A DNA stretch of 64,000 nucleotides, taken from Diaporthe sp. PMI_573 (Eukaryota; Ascomycota; Sordariomycetes; Diaporthales; Diaporthaceae). The stretch is taken from assembly GCA_021399435.1 (NCBI GenBank), contig JAJTUP010000010.1:806001-870000 (forward strand), read 5' to 3'. The notes under the pieces were generated by a model that saw only the letters and a list, made by a program, of their open reading frames with translations, had not been told where the DNA came from and did not search any database. This document shows, in pieces, positions 1 to 12,041 of this stretch. The translations under genes were made by a program, and so were the position numbers. Positions within the stretch are counted from its first letter, which is position 1, and every line of letters begins with the position of its first letter.

Positions 1-1
1 C

Positions 2-1470
2 ACGCTCGTGACGCCTTTTGCCTCGTCCATCCTGTCGCCCGGCATCTCATCGCTCATGGTCGAGTTTGGCGAGACACAACAGATTGTGGGCTCGATGACC
101 GTCAGCATCTACCTGCTCGGGTATGTCGTTGGCCCCATGGTCATGGCCCCGATGAGCGAGATCTACGGGCGGAGGCCGGTGCTGACGGCGGCCAACGCGT
201 TCTTCTGCTGCTGGCAGGTTGGGTGCGCGCTGGCGCCGGATATTAGCTCTCTAATCGTGTTCCGCTTCTTCAGTGGTGTCGGGGGTGCTGGTTGTCTGAC
301 GCTCGGTGGCGCTGTAATTGGCGATTTGTTCCGGCCAGAACAGCGAGGCTTTGCGATGGGGATATGGACGTTCGGGCCGTTGATTGGTGAGGGCTTTCCG
401 TTGTTGCATTCGCTTGCATTGTGTACCCTCGGATGCAACCACAGCTTGAAGAGACAACTAACGAGCGTTACAATAGGCCCGATACTTGGTCCGCTGATTG
501 GAGGCTTCGTCGCCGAATCGATTGGCTGGCGATGGGACTTTTGGATCGTGCTGATCGTTTCCGTCCTCATCGCCATCACTATTGAGGTTTTCAACCAGGA
601 GACGAGCCACCGTATCATCATTGAGAAGAAGGTCAACCGGCTCAAGAAGGAGACCGGCCGCGATGACCTGCGCAGTTGTTACGATACTAACCAAGGCTCG
701 AAGCTTTCGCAAAAGCGCATTCTGATCAACGGGTTGATCCGGCCTCTTAAGATGCTCGTGCTTTCACCAATCGTCCTGCTTTTAACCATCTACATCTCGT
801 TTACCTACGGCACGCTCTATCTCCTCTTTACGACGATACCCACTGTGTTCGAAGAGACATACGGCTTCAGCATCGGCCTCACCGGACTCGTGTACCTGGG
901 CCTGGGCGTTGGCACGACGCTGGGTTGGCTAGTCATCACCCTCTACTCAGATAAATCCGTCATCAAGCTTGCCAAGGCGAACAATGGCGAGTTCGAGCCC
1001 GAGATGAGGCTTGCCATGTCGATTGGCTTCTCATGGCTGCTTCCAATCACGTTCTTCTGGTACGGCTGGTCGACCCAGTATAAGGTGCACTGGATCTGTC
1101 CGATCCTAAGCCTTATTCCGTACGGCACGGGCATTATGGGACTCTTCTTGCCCATCACAACGTAAGTGCTCTTTCTTCCTTTTATTCTCTTCCAGTCTGT
1201 CGTTGCCAACGGAACGCGACTGACCCACTACCCAGATATCTCGTCGACTGCTACCCCATGTACGCCGCCGCCGCGATCGCCGCAAACACGGAGCTCCGAA
1301 GTCTTGTCGGTGCATTGCTGCCACTTGCCGGCCCTCCTATGTATCAGACGCTGGGCTTGGGCTGGGGTAACTCTTTGCTGGGGTTCCTTTGCGCAATTAT
1401 GATACCACTGCCGATAGTGTTCTACAAATTCGGTAAAAAGTTGCGCAAGATGGAGAAGATTAAGCTTTGA
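2..1470 (+). CDS. MFS transporter, DHA1 drug:H+ antiporter type (5' end off window)
   Basis: A membrane transporter that probably exports small molecules by proton antiport. The frame is open to the window's left edge, so the N-terminus is missing. Exons are 2-386, 477-1161 and 1236-1470. Removing introns 387-476 (90 nt) and 1162-1235 (74 nt) restores the family text FGPLIGPILGPLIGGF and PITTYLVDCYPMYAA. The visible part starts at about TM1. It carries the loop motif A-like GRRPVL, a conserved RFFSG segment, a Lys/Arg-rich central loop and helices up to the C-terminal MIPLPIVFYKFGKKLR. The family (polyamine and multidrug DHA1 carriers) is clear; the substrate cannot be read from sequence. It is convergent with the ankyrin/CorA-like gene. 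Confidence 0.9.
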
Positions 1471-2546
1471 TTTTACGGTTTAACTCTGGAACGGTTGATG
1501 CATATGATCTTTGATGACTGGATGAAGGCATAGCGCTGGTCAGGATGCATAGATACGAAGCGTGAATGCATATATTAGTGTGAACGACGACAGAAAAGCT
1601 TGGTGTGATTACATACGCCCGGCGTCAACTGATAATATTCAATACATCTGTATGGAACGTGAAGTATGTTAGCTGGGTATATGATGAGGGATACGGCTGA
1701 CAATATGTGTGTAGTGTTCCCCTTTCACAATCCGCGCCTGTGGTGTGAGGCTCCTCAGCTGTTTTGCCATTTGGCAATAATACTATGAGGCCAGGCGTTT
1801 GGCGGTAACAAGATGGGTTGTCGTGTGGGCAAATAGCGAAGCCGAGACCGTGGGTGCAATTCCCACCACGACGTGCTCTCGTTCATGCTGCCTTTGAACA
1901 GGAATTCTCAATTGCGTTGATGGACGAATGGGGAGGGGATACTAGCTTTGAAGGGTGGATAGATGAAATTAAAATGGTCATTCAACCTTGATTGTTTTTC
2001 AAGCCCGGTCAATCAGCTGCTTAAAGTTTCTCCTAACATAGCCATCCACTCAAGAATCTCCCCCTCTAATAGAACCCTTCCAACCTCTCATGTAGAGTGG
2101 GGCGGGCTGATAGGTTAAGCTACTAATAGTCCAGAACAAAGGTAGCAAGTATCAAGAGCCTAGCCCTCGGCCAGCTATAATCCGTTTAGTCAGTCTGTAT
2201 ATAGTCTCAGATACACTCACTACCTTGAGATTTCTCTTAATAGATTTCCCTTAGATTTCCTTGAAATTTCCCTTTACAAATTTCCTTAAGATTTTCCTGC
2301 ATAAATTTTCTTAATTTTTCCCCGAGATTTCCCTAAGATATCCCTGACATTTCCCCAGTAGCTAAGATTTCCTTGAGATTTCCTTAGAATTGCGTAGAGA
2401 GTATTAGGGTTTGGCGGGTGAGACGCTCTGCTGTAATCACTCGCTTATGCTCGCTTAGAGAATGGAGCGCTTCGCGCTTGCTGCTTAAGACTGCCCCCAG
2501 CAGCAGGCCGGAGAGTCTATAGCAACAAAGACAGCATTTCAGTGGT
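1471..2546. other. Intergenic, two convergent 3' ends
   Basis: No convincing coding frame is seen here. The stretch holds the 3' flanks of the transporter and of the ankyrin/CorA-like gene. Its right part, about 2225-2400, is the T-rich degenerate repeat described separately. Confidence 0.6.
2225..2400. repeat. Degenerate T-rich short tandem repeat
   Basis: The block repeats a unit close to AGATTTCCTTG (11-14 nt) about a dozen times with drift, for example gagatttctctt, agatttccctt, gaaatttcccttt, gagatttcccta and gagatttcctta. It is non-coding and lies between two convergent genes. It looks like an old diverged minisatellite, possibly with 3'-end processing signals inside. Confidence 0.7.
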
Positions 2547-5500
2547 TTACGATCCAGATCTTCCAACTGAGTCCGAAAAATATGACGAACTATCAGTCAT
2601 CGTCATGGGTCTAGCAGCCACGTACGTTATCCGCTTGATGGCTAAGCCAAGGGCAACTAAAAGCACGGTGACACCTAGCAGAACCGTGACTGCAACTTTA
2701 GCCGTAGTGGCCAGCTTTGATGTCCACACGACGGATGGGACGACAACACCGAGCAGAGCTAAAGTAACGTAGCCCACGACTGGAAGAAGATGCGGAGAGA
2801 CCAAGGCCCTTTGGAGTCCCCTGTAGGCACTTTGGCCCACCTGCTTGACGTCGTTGATTCTCAGAGCGAGGAGGACGAATGGGATAGCCAAGGCGAGACT
2901 GATACTTACTGCAGATATCAGTAGGTTAGCAGTGCATTACAGTCGCTTGAGTGGCGGTGAGAAAGCCGACAATGTCAAAAGAGATTTACAACAGCTTGTC
3001 CACATACGCATGTATTTAAGAACATGATCGAGCGCGAGCTTGCCGTCCTCATTGACTGGAAAGACGTCGATGTTGATGGCGAAGAATGCTGCCATGAATG
3101 ACAAGGGTAGCTATTGAAGAGTCAATACATCGAGCTACGATCAGCAATAATTAATTGCTCGACTTTTCCATGAGAAGATTCTAACGTCTGCCGGTTGCTT
3201 TCGAGCAGCATTAGTTTCAAACATACAAAAATGATTGTGACGACGGTGAAGACCATTAAGGTTTTCCCTTGTCTTGCAGTTTCTTCTGCTTGTTTGCTGA
3301 GCTCCTCGGACTGTTTGATTTGAAGCTCCGTATTCTTGGCCGTTTCCCTCGCCAATTTGCGTGCCGAAATAGCTTCAGAAAAATTGGCTTGCTTCTGCTT
3401 GAGGTCGATGAGATGGTAAATCTATCACAGTTTTAGCATCATATTACCAGCAATCACCAAGAGCTGCTGCTAAAGATCCGAACAGTGCCACTGGGTGCTG
3501 ATTAGTTACTCACGGACTCGTGCGCCTTCTCAGCCAGCTTTTCCATCTCGGCGATGCGAGCCATATGATTTTCAATGCACCTGGCATCTACCATGGATTT
3601 GGCTGCGTCCTCGTTATGGGCATGGCCATGTTTCTTCCTCCCCTGCACTAGGATGTCGTCTAGTTGCCGCAGTGCCCTCTTTTGGTCACGCAGTACAACC
3701 CTCAGGATGTGCAACTCGTCCTGTATATCTTCTATCTCCACCAGCAGATCAATCTCTGTCGCAATGTTGAGGTCTTCATCCGCTGACTCGTCGCCGAGCG
3801 AGCCCTTCTCATGGGAACGAATGTGCTCGGAATGATGAGTATACCCGGAGCGGAGACCCGTCTTGAACTCGTGAAGGCTTTGGATCGTTTTGTCGATCTA
3901 CTTTCATTAGTCAGTCAGGTAATTGATAGGATTATGCATGGAGCAAGATATACCACACTGCCGATGGAGCGCTCGAAAAAGTCAAAAAACTGCATGTCAT
4001 CGGGGATTTGGTTCTCTTCGAAGGCTGATGCACAGCAGGTGGCGATAAGACCAGCCAAGTCGTATATTGACTCAATAGGGTCCCTTGAAATTTCTCTGAG
4101 ATGCCGCAGAACTCTGTGTTGCACGTTCATAGGATCATCTGCCCTATGTGGTTTTGCTGCAGGCTCCTTCCTCGAGGTTTGGGGAGGAGAGACTTGAAAA
4201 GGGCGAGGCGCAGAAGACACGTCTTTCTCATCGCTTGGGCCGACATCGTGATGAGGATTGTGTTCCGATATTTCAGAAGCCAAATTCAGTTCTTGCTGAG
4301 CATGTGCCATGAAAGGATCGGTTCCATAGATGAGAATTCCTAGTGATCCTTGGTGCTCGATGGATGGACCTCGTACAAGATCTTCTTCAGCAATCGCCGC
4401 TGTGAGACCAGGATGAGAATTCGGGTTTCCGTCTTGCCATCGATCAGGGATGCATGTAATCAGAGTGTCTAGGTTTTTCATGTTAGTATACACTAGGAAT
4501 GGCATTGTTTTGGCGTCTTGCATACCTCCATTGATGATCCACAGCCACATTTGATCAACCATGAAAATTTTGGCTCCTTGATTTCTGGTGTATCGAAATA
4601 CCACTTGATCTTGGTCTCGGCGCGCCGTATTGTCTAGATGCGAATAGAAATACTGATCTAATGTTCTCCGTGGTTGGAATGGAATCTGTCCATCCTTGTC
4701 TGCGACTCCATAGCCGCGTATGAGAAGTGCACGAGGGTTTTCAAATCTAGGTCCAAGGATCGATTCGAAGGGGAAGAATCTTTTGCTTTTCTTCTTAGAA
4801 GTCTTCGACGGTTTGCTGCCCGAAAAGAATGATAACAGTCGTTTCTGAGGTCGTTTTGACGGTCCAGTTTCTCGAATTGGAGATGGTGGTCCCGAACCCC
4901 CTCGGATATTCAAGTTAGCAGCCCCATCAAGTGATGGAAGTCTCGCATCATGTGAGCCTGAGTATCGACGACCAAATCGGGGTGGAGGTGGCGGGGGATG
5001 TGAAGGTGGATGTGGAGGATGAAAAGACATAGGGATGTGTGGTGGGGGCGCCGGTGGTGGAGGCACTGGAAAAGGACTAGGGAGTACAGTCGCATTGTTA
5101 TTAAATTGGTTGCCATGTAAATGAGTGTGGCCCCTTGTAAATCTCCGGAAATCCCGTCCTTTGATTCTGTTGAGATGCCGTGTCATGTCGATATGGTTTG
5201 CGAACGTCTCATAGTTAAGGAAAGGGACCTGAATCTATATCAGCCGTCGTGATCAACCGGACAATCTGGCTAAGAAGGTTTATTCCAGACAAATGAGACA
5301 GCCTGCTCTGCCTTTCCTACGTCCCACGACATATCTGTATCTGTCTAAGTCAAATGCGTCAACATCTTCTCACAAAGCTTTGTGGTGTCGGGAGCCGCTA
5401 ACCTTGGCAATTTTTGTAAATGGCCTCATATACGAAAAGTCAGCGGTGCGGAGTATTCTGCCACGACCCTTGGTGGAATCCAGGCCCAGCTGTGATCGAA

Positions 5501-7135
5501 AATTGGCATCTGGCATTACGGCACCAGGCTTCCGTTCAGCAAGCAACCGAAGGATTAGATCCTAAAATGAGGCTATCAGTATGCCGTAGTAAAAAGCTCG
5601 CTTGTGATCTGGATAATCACACATTTACCCAAGTCCTCTGTTCATCAGTCAGTTTGCGCCAAGCAATTGCGTAGGGCTCACACGGGATCATTACTGTTGG
5701 TACGGCCCTGATGCCTTAGGTCAGGGGGTCTTTGCACGTGCAAATAGGGGCGAGCAAAAGGAACCACCGTACGTGTCTGGGTACGGGTTCGATTCTTGCT
5801 ACGGAAGGAAGAAGGAAGCTATCGCCATCGTGGGCGCCGAAGCACTTGGTGTAGTAGCCAGCCCTTCTGCTGACTAAGCAGACCGGCCCTTCTGATTGGC
5901 CACAGCCGGGCCGGGCGTGCGGTCCCTTCAACGGTCACCAAACCCACAATTACATTGTTTGCCGGAATATGGTACCAAGTGAAGGTCGGTTTCCCTCTGG
6001 TAGCCTTGTCAGCTTGGGAGCTGGTGGGCGAACCAAAAGGCGGGCTTGTTGGCGGAGGACTGAATAATGCATTGGGTCCTTTGCCGTATATGAGCTCAAA
6101 CACGGAGACTTGGACTGGCTGAGAACGTTGCTCGCGGCGGCCGATGAAAAATTGAACAACCTGAGCCTGGATCGCTTCGCATGCGGCCAATTTGTCGTCC
6201 GTTGGCATCTCGGGAGCTCGTACATGTCTGAATCGCGACTCCGGGTCGCTCCTCTTGACTCCAATTTCAGGCCCTTGGACAAGATAATTCTCCCTTAGAA
6301 GTTTTATGAGATCTTCGTCACCTTCCGCAAGGTGCTCAACTGAAGTCCCATCCTCTGAAGTCACTGTCTTGTCCGCTCCATGTCGTAGCAGATACTGGAC
6401 CAGGTCGCGATTTTTCGACGATACTGCAATGAGCAGAGGCGTACGGCCATCCCTGCTTTTGGACTCGATATCCACGCCATGTTCAATGAGGAGCCTGACC
6501 ACGGCATCGTGTCTTTCCTCGCATGCACGTGTGAGAGCTGTCGATTGGTCGTAATCGTTGAAGGAGGCAGCTGTAGCGCTGCGCAACAAGAGCTCGACGA
6601 TCTTCACGAACCCCTTCTCCGCGGCGATCACCAGAGGTTTCCTGCCGTCTGGAGCAGCGGATTCCAACAGATTTCCTCTATCCATTAGCTTCTGAACTTG
6701 TTCCTCGTCTGCAGCCTCGACGGCAGCATGTAGTTCCGTCCATCGACCATCTTCATCGGGTGTGTTGGATGTTTGCTGATCGTTGACTGACTTTAGGCCC
6801 CAAGGCTTACCAGCTAACTCATGTTCCGTTACCGACTTGGGTGGAATTTCCGGTCTTGTCGGTGAATCAGACTCAGGCTTGTGATCAATCTTCAATATCA
6901 CTCCGGTTCCAAGGGCAGGTCCATCTCCACGAGTAGTATCAACTGAATCGGGGTTTCTTGCCACGAGCTCCGAGCTTGGCGTCGTTCTATTATCCACTTC
7001 GCCGCGTCCCTGTTCTTCGAATCTTCTCTCACCAAGATGTTGCTCGTCCGTAGCCGAAGACAAACCCAAAGTCTCTTCTCCCTTGACATCGGCGTTGTCC
7101 TCCACTATATCGGCCAGTTCTGGAGAGGAAGCCAT
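2547..7135 (-). CDS. Ankyrin-repeat protein with CorA-like C-terminal membrane domain
   Basis: A predicted 1205-residue protein in nine exons: 7135-5954, 5637-5623, 5561-5403, 5228-4526, 4468-3954, 3897-3514, 3421-3227, 3110-3008 and 2908-2547. All join in frame. Three to four ankyrin repeats lie at about residues 130-280, followed by a fungal signature (TWYHIPANN, then WVNDLI). A proline-rich stretch lies near 495-530, and DQVVF and VDQMWLWI near 660-686. The C-terminus has a QGKTLMVFTVVTIIF-LPLSFMAAFF helix of the CorA-like type plus two or three more helices. Known fungal relatives are called ankyrin or CorA-like metal-transporter proteins; their function is poorly defined. Exon 2 is a 15-nt microexon needed to restore the WV motif. 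The start is the first ATG of the long exon, but an open segment upstream in the same frame may be lost N-terminal sequence. Confidence 0.8.
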
Positions 7136-7621
7136 GCTGCGTTGCGGCTTTCAATCTACCGGTTTGAGCTGTTCGTCCGTCGGATGTTTATCATCAATTC
7201 TCTTCAAAAATTGCCTCGTGAAATCATCGGGCGAACCCTTTGGAAGAACAATGGCAATTGGGAAATCTTTACCAGGGTCAGGGAGGGGTACCCAAGACCA
7301 TATCTTACTACCTGCATGCAGCTGAATCCGAAATGCGGTCGGTCCCAATGAGAATTCGCTACGCCGAGGAGACCGCTGATCCCTGGACTAATCACGCTGC
7401 AGGTCAGGCTCAGAAGATCAGCGCCCACCCTGACTGCATCACAAAACCGTCCTCGAGTTGCACAGGCGCCAAAGTCGATGTGTGAGAGCGGAACACTTTT
7501 CCGTCTTTCCCCTCCTTCAAACCGGCACCTCAAATGATCGAACTATCGGCTGCGAAGTCCAAAGCACCACTGACCCGTCAAGATTGATCCTGAGCCGTTT
7601 GATCAGTCCGATGCATTCGAT
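7136..7621. promoter_or_regulatory. Divergent promoter region of ankyrin/CorA-like and Fig1 genes
   Basis: These 486 bases separate two gene starts on opposite strands and must hold both promoters. The protein-like segment at 7151-7348 overlaps them. No clear TATA box was seen. Confidence 0.4.
7151..7348 (-). pseudogene. Protein-like open segment in frame with the ankyrin gene, ended by TGA
   Basis: This 65-codon open stretch reads like real protein, for example WSWVPLPDPGKDFPIAIVLP and DDFTRQFLKRIDD. It is in the same frame as the ankyrin gene and is separated from that gene's ATG by one TGA and five codons. It has no ATG of its own. It may be a former N-terminal exon cut off by a nonsense change, or an exon of a transcript whose splicing I could not resolve. 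I found no GT-AG pair in correct phase that removes the TGA cleanly. Confidence 0.35.
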
Positions 7622-8834
7622 ATGTTGAGTTCCTTGAGATCGTTTTTACCCTTCTCGGTGAGGACAAATGCGAACCCGACCTCGGGCAGCGAGCTCCCAG
7701 CGAGCTCCGAGAGAGGCTCGCGAAACGCGCTGTCCTCGACCAGGTCAAATGGATCGCGACCAGCGAGGGCGTCGAATCAGAGTCAGTCATCTGTGGGAAT
7801 AGCTGTGACCAGGTCCACGGTTTCAAGCTTGCCAGCGCAAACGAGCCGGGAGCGATTTATGCCTTTCTTCAGGTACCCCCATGCTCTGATGGTTCTGATC
7901 GCAATTGGGATCGCCTTTATCAGTGAGTTTGTGTGCCCACTGCATCAGCAACATTGTGTGACCCTGAGCTGAACCACTTTACCCACTCAGGTATCGTCCT
8001 AGCTGGCTGCACGAGGAACGGACTTCGCGATGTTTATTTGCTCTCACTTTCGTACAATGATTACCCTAGGTCCTCCGGTGCCAATGACTCGACTGCTCTT
8101 GAATCTTCAATCAGTAATCAAACAGAATCGCTAGAATTACGAGTCGGTTTTCTCGGTGCTTGCGTAGAGCTGGCCTCAGAGTGGACTTGTTCTCCAGCCT
8201 TCAGCGCGATCACCGACAGGCTCTCCGAGATACAGTTTAACGCCAATGAGGACGCTTTATCAGAGTCTTACGATCCTCTTGGTCTACTGAATGTTGGCAA
8301 GAGCTTCAAGGATAAGGTTGTCTTCGACGGGTTGATGTCAGTACCATTCCGACTACACCCGTGTGTTCCTCAATGCGGGTCTCTGAACGGTCTGCAGAAC
8401 TGTTTAACTGATACACTACTGTTAGGTACATCGCGGTTGGTTGCAATTTTGTAGCATTCTGTCTACTGCCTACCTTTTCGTCGGCCAGAAATCAACTATC
8501 GTCGGAAGCCCGTGAAGAGTCCTCCAATGGTGAACGGGATAGCGAAACACAGGCAAAGAAGCGGCCAATGCTCCTGGACTCTCGAACCCATGTTGCCCAT
8601 TGGTTCACCCTGGTTGCCGCCGTAATGACGCTACTGTCCGTATTCTGGCAGCACCTGGGGAGTGCGGGAGCAGCGACCATGATCGAGGCTTTGACAGACG
8701 GAGCTGTCAAGACAAGCCTCGGGTCCGTTTCAATGGGCCTTGGCTGGGCGACGGTGGTCCTCAATTTTGTGATATTCGCAGGACTACGCCTAAGGATACT
8801 TAGCATACGAATATTGTCTCGACTATCAGATTGA
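7622..8834 (+). CDS. Fig1-family Ca2+ regulator and membrane-fusion protein
   Basis: Exons 7622-7922, 7991-8336 and 8426-8834 give a 351-residue protein. The first intron joins FIS to IVLAGC. The second joins DGLM to YIAVGCNFV. The N-terminal 70 residues are Ser/Arg-rich and cytosolic. Four membrane helices follow: ALMVLIAIGIAFI, YIAVGCNFVAFCLLP, WFTLVAAVMTLLSVF and GWATVVLNFVIFAGLRL. The family hallmarks are LAGCTRNGLRDVYLLSLSYN and RVGFLGACV followed by WTCS in the large extracellular loop. Fig1 proteins support calcium influx and cell fusion during mating and hyphal growth. Family assignment is strong; the role here is by analogy. Confidence 0.87.
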
Positions 8835-9979
8835 GGCGGGCGGGTGTATAGGTGCCGTTGTGTGACCAAGTAAAGATATAAGGACTAAGCCTGAGCCTCT
8901 CGATAGCCAAAAGTCCATAGAGCTGCTAAGAAAGCCGTCTCAGCCTGAACGCCATTTATGATAAAGGTTTGCTGGAGGCAGAGCTGGGGAGAAACTTGTA
9001 CTTGATTAATACGAGATACAATGAGTATTGAAGACACAGCTTGATGTCAAATGTACGAGTCAAATTCAAACCAATGCATATTGATTGGACAGGCATTCCA
9101 GACAACTCTAGCCAAGTATTTCTGTACAGATCCTTCGAGTGGTAAATATGAGCCTGAATTGTTTCTTGAGCCATACCAGTAGATCAATGAGCCAGGACAT
9201 TGAGCATGACCGTTTTTGACAATATAAGGCGACTAGTAGTCAAAACTCTACATAGCCACACCAGCTACACTCGGGGGAAATAAAGAATCACTTGCAAGAC
9301 TCAATTCTCCAGAATGACGTGATATCGTCAAGTCGAAGAGGGGGAAGGCCTAGGATTAAAAAACCCCAACGGTCATCATGCTTAAATGGAGGAGCAATTG
9401 TGGTAAAACTGAAATCCACATGTCTCCAGTTTTCGTCACATTGATGAGGCTGGAAAGTCCTTGCAAAGGGAATCCAATGCCAGTCGGGGGTTTCACCTCG
9501 CTTAATGTGTTTTCGCACGTTACAGAAGCTTGACAAGGAGGAACTGACTTCTGTCCGAACTCAAAAATGCCTCTCATTGGTAAGCTTCCACTTGGTCATC
9601 CACCGCATCCCTATGTATTTCATCATGCTAACCGTGCTTTGCCTTGCACTAAATGAGCCTTCAGACTGCATTAAGTCTAGCGGCGCCCCTTCTGCCGCCT
9701 CCTAATTCCGCCCATTCCAGACGTACATACTCATCAAGCACCCTCCCTTCCTTCAACCATTATTTCTTTCTACCAGATTTTCCTCTTCCCTTTCAACTTC
9801 TTATACCTTATTATTATCACCAAATAAAATAATATACACCAAGAAAAAACATATTAATAATACTTAAAGCCATTATAAACAGTGTTAATAGGCAAAATGT
9901 CTTTGTATATTAAGACATTTTAATAAGTATACTTTAAGATGGTTTCAATAGTACTTGAAATTTAATAAAGGTAATAAAG

Positions 9980-10030
9980 CTATAATATAAAGGGACTGCC
10001 TATATACTGCTTAAGATGTGTATTTATACG
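9980..10030 (+). repeat. Degenerate partial copy of the 31401 short element
   Basis: The text ATAAAGGGACTGCCTATATA followed by CTGCTTAAG matches the core of the element in the dehydrogenase intron (reverse complement), with C-to-T and G-to-A differences. The match fades after CTTAAG. Confidence 0.65.
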
Positions 10031-10308
10031 GATTAGTCGATGTGGATTTCAAGGGAAAGAGGTGTTAATTGGACTGCAGCTGTGGGATTATTACATTTTA
10101 TAAAGGGATCGCGTCGAGACTATTTTGGTCTTTGCCGTATACCTAATTGCCCGACTTCTTGGGCTACTTGTGTCGACGATTCTAGTCTATGGCGCCGCCA
10201 GAAGCGGTTCTCGCTAGCCTTGTCTGTGCGGCTGTTACAAGGCTCTCTATGTTTTCTGGGCCACGTGCCACAATCTCGTTCTAAACCTACTGTTATCATC
10301 ATTGGTTT

Positions 10309-10416
10309 TTTAAGCGTTTACCACTATATAAAGGGACTACCTATATACTGCTTAAGAAGCATACGTACATATATTAAAAGCGAAACTACCTTATATGGAT
10401 TAAAAATGAAACCACT
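10309..10416 (+). repeat. Near full-length, RIP-like mutated copy of the 31401 short element
   Basis: TTAAGCGTTTACCACT begins both this copy and the reverse complement of 31401-31520. The two stay alignable to GAAACCAC. Most differences are transitions: CTGTATGAAG becomes CTATATAAAG here, and CCGCCTACATAC becomes CTACCTATATAC. That is the pattern left by repeat-induced point mutation. Confidence 0.75.
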
Positions 10417-12004
10417 TAGATGTTATATGCTCTGTTCTACAATAAAATGTCTTTGTAACAGAGGCGAAATATATTCTAAATAGTGCTGCAATTTGTATAA
10501 ATAATTTGGGAATTTCTCCTATACGAAGTTGTGTGTGTATTCTTAAGTCGTATGCTTGTGAGAGAAATGAAATATACTTGGTGTAAGTAGCTCTTTCTAT
10601 AGCACCTAACCGTGACGATTTAAAGGCGACTGCATTATATCTTTAAATGAGGCCAGCAGACGCACGATATGTCAACGATGAACAGCCGGCTTTGACCTTG
10701 AAATACGATACAACTAAGCCAAGAAGCTGGCTTTTTTATAAAACTCTGCGGAATTCTGCCGTATTGGCAGACTGGATAGCCTGTTAAAGGTAGGTGACCT
10801 AGAAAAGAATAGGCCATTTTGGAGACTTGTTGTCATGCGCTGCCCCATGGAAAGAGAAAGTTTCGAGTAGTACAGTTGTCCTTACGGGGCAAGCTGGAAC
10901 ATCGAAACTAATAACAATTAACTCAGTCTTTGGGAAATGGCATCTGGCGTTAGCTCTGACTATGCCATACTGGTCTTTAAAAAAAGAAGAAACAATCACA
11001 TTTGCATCCCTAAAAATGACTTGTACGTGCGTCCGTGATAAATAAACAGAGGTAATGGTAACGGCAGCATATTTGAATCTGTAGGTCTTCAAGACTGTTA
11101 TTCTGCATCATTATAGGCACAATTTGTTTGAAGAGAAAACTGTGGGATTGATCAAGAACAGACGCTGCCTGATTATTCGTGCAATGAAAACAAAGGAGCT
11201 GATAAGACTCTTCGATTACAGGTGACTGCATTGAAACACGTAACTAAGTATTCTTATCATGTTTTAATCTCGCCAATATATCTACAGCGTGAGATATTAC
11301 GTGTTGAGCGGCGTTGTTTTATGTAAGCCATGGGCGTCAGCGAGTACCCTGGAAGCCTCGGCACACTGCTGACCACCACTCCATCGACACCGCTCTCCCA
11401 CGTGTGCATCCTACCTGCGCATCCCACGTGCGCATCCTTCACATCCTTTCACATCCTTCACTTTCTTTACCCACGTGATTCTCTGTATACTCAAGCGTCG
11501 TGCCGAGTTCCAGACAAGGCTCCCAATGGCGGTCTGCAGGCAATATGCAAACGCCACCCCTGTGGACAAGTGGCGACCTCTCTCAAGTGCTTTCGAAAGT
11601 GTGTCGGAGCTCGCCGTTTACCGCCGGTTTAGACCCTCTAAGTCCCTTGGTGGAGGATCCGTCATCTCTCTGAGAAGGGAATTGGTGAGGTTGACCGCCT
11701 TCATGCCGTCATAAGGCACCTTCATTGTTAGACTTGGATTGTATGCAAGAGCTGAAGCACATCCAAAAACAGCACCACTTATTATTACAACCTAAGAGAA
11801 GGGCGCGACACGATTTCCTCAGCAATATAGGCAGAGTCAGCATCGCGACTAATTCATCTAGTTGCACCACAATTCGAATTTCTGGAAAGATGCTCACACA
11901 ACTTCACACCAGAGCTGATTCTGTTAGTGTATAGGCCGTCTATAAGCGCCTAATTTACTAGTGTATTCGAGGAAGCCGTCTTAGAGACGAAGAATCAGAC
12001 TAAT

Positions 12005-12041
12005 GTCGTGATTTACTCGCATTCTGCTAAGAAATCACGAC
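12005..12041. repeat. Perfect 10-bp inverted repeat
   Basis: GTCGTGATTT at 12005-12014 is mirrored by AAATCACGAC at 12032-12041, with a 17-nt loop. It may be a hairpin or the end of a mobile element remnant. No function can be assigned. Confidence 0.6.

Noticed and set aside
163..645. 160-codon minus-strand open frame
   Set aside because: It is the mirror of the MFS transporter exons; the plus strand carries clear family motifs.
5780..5800. tRNA-like T-loop GGTTCGATTC
   Set aside because: The stem pairs poorly and no matching acceptor or anticodon arm is found; it lies in the long intron of the ankyrin gene.
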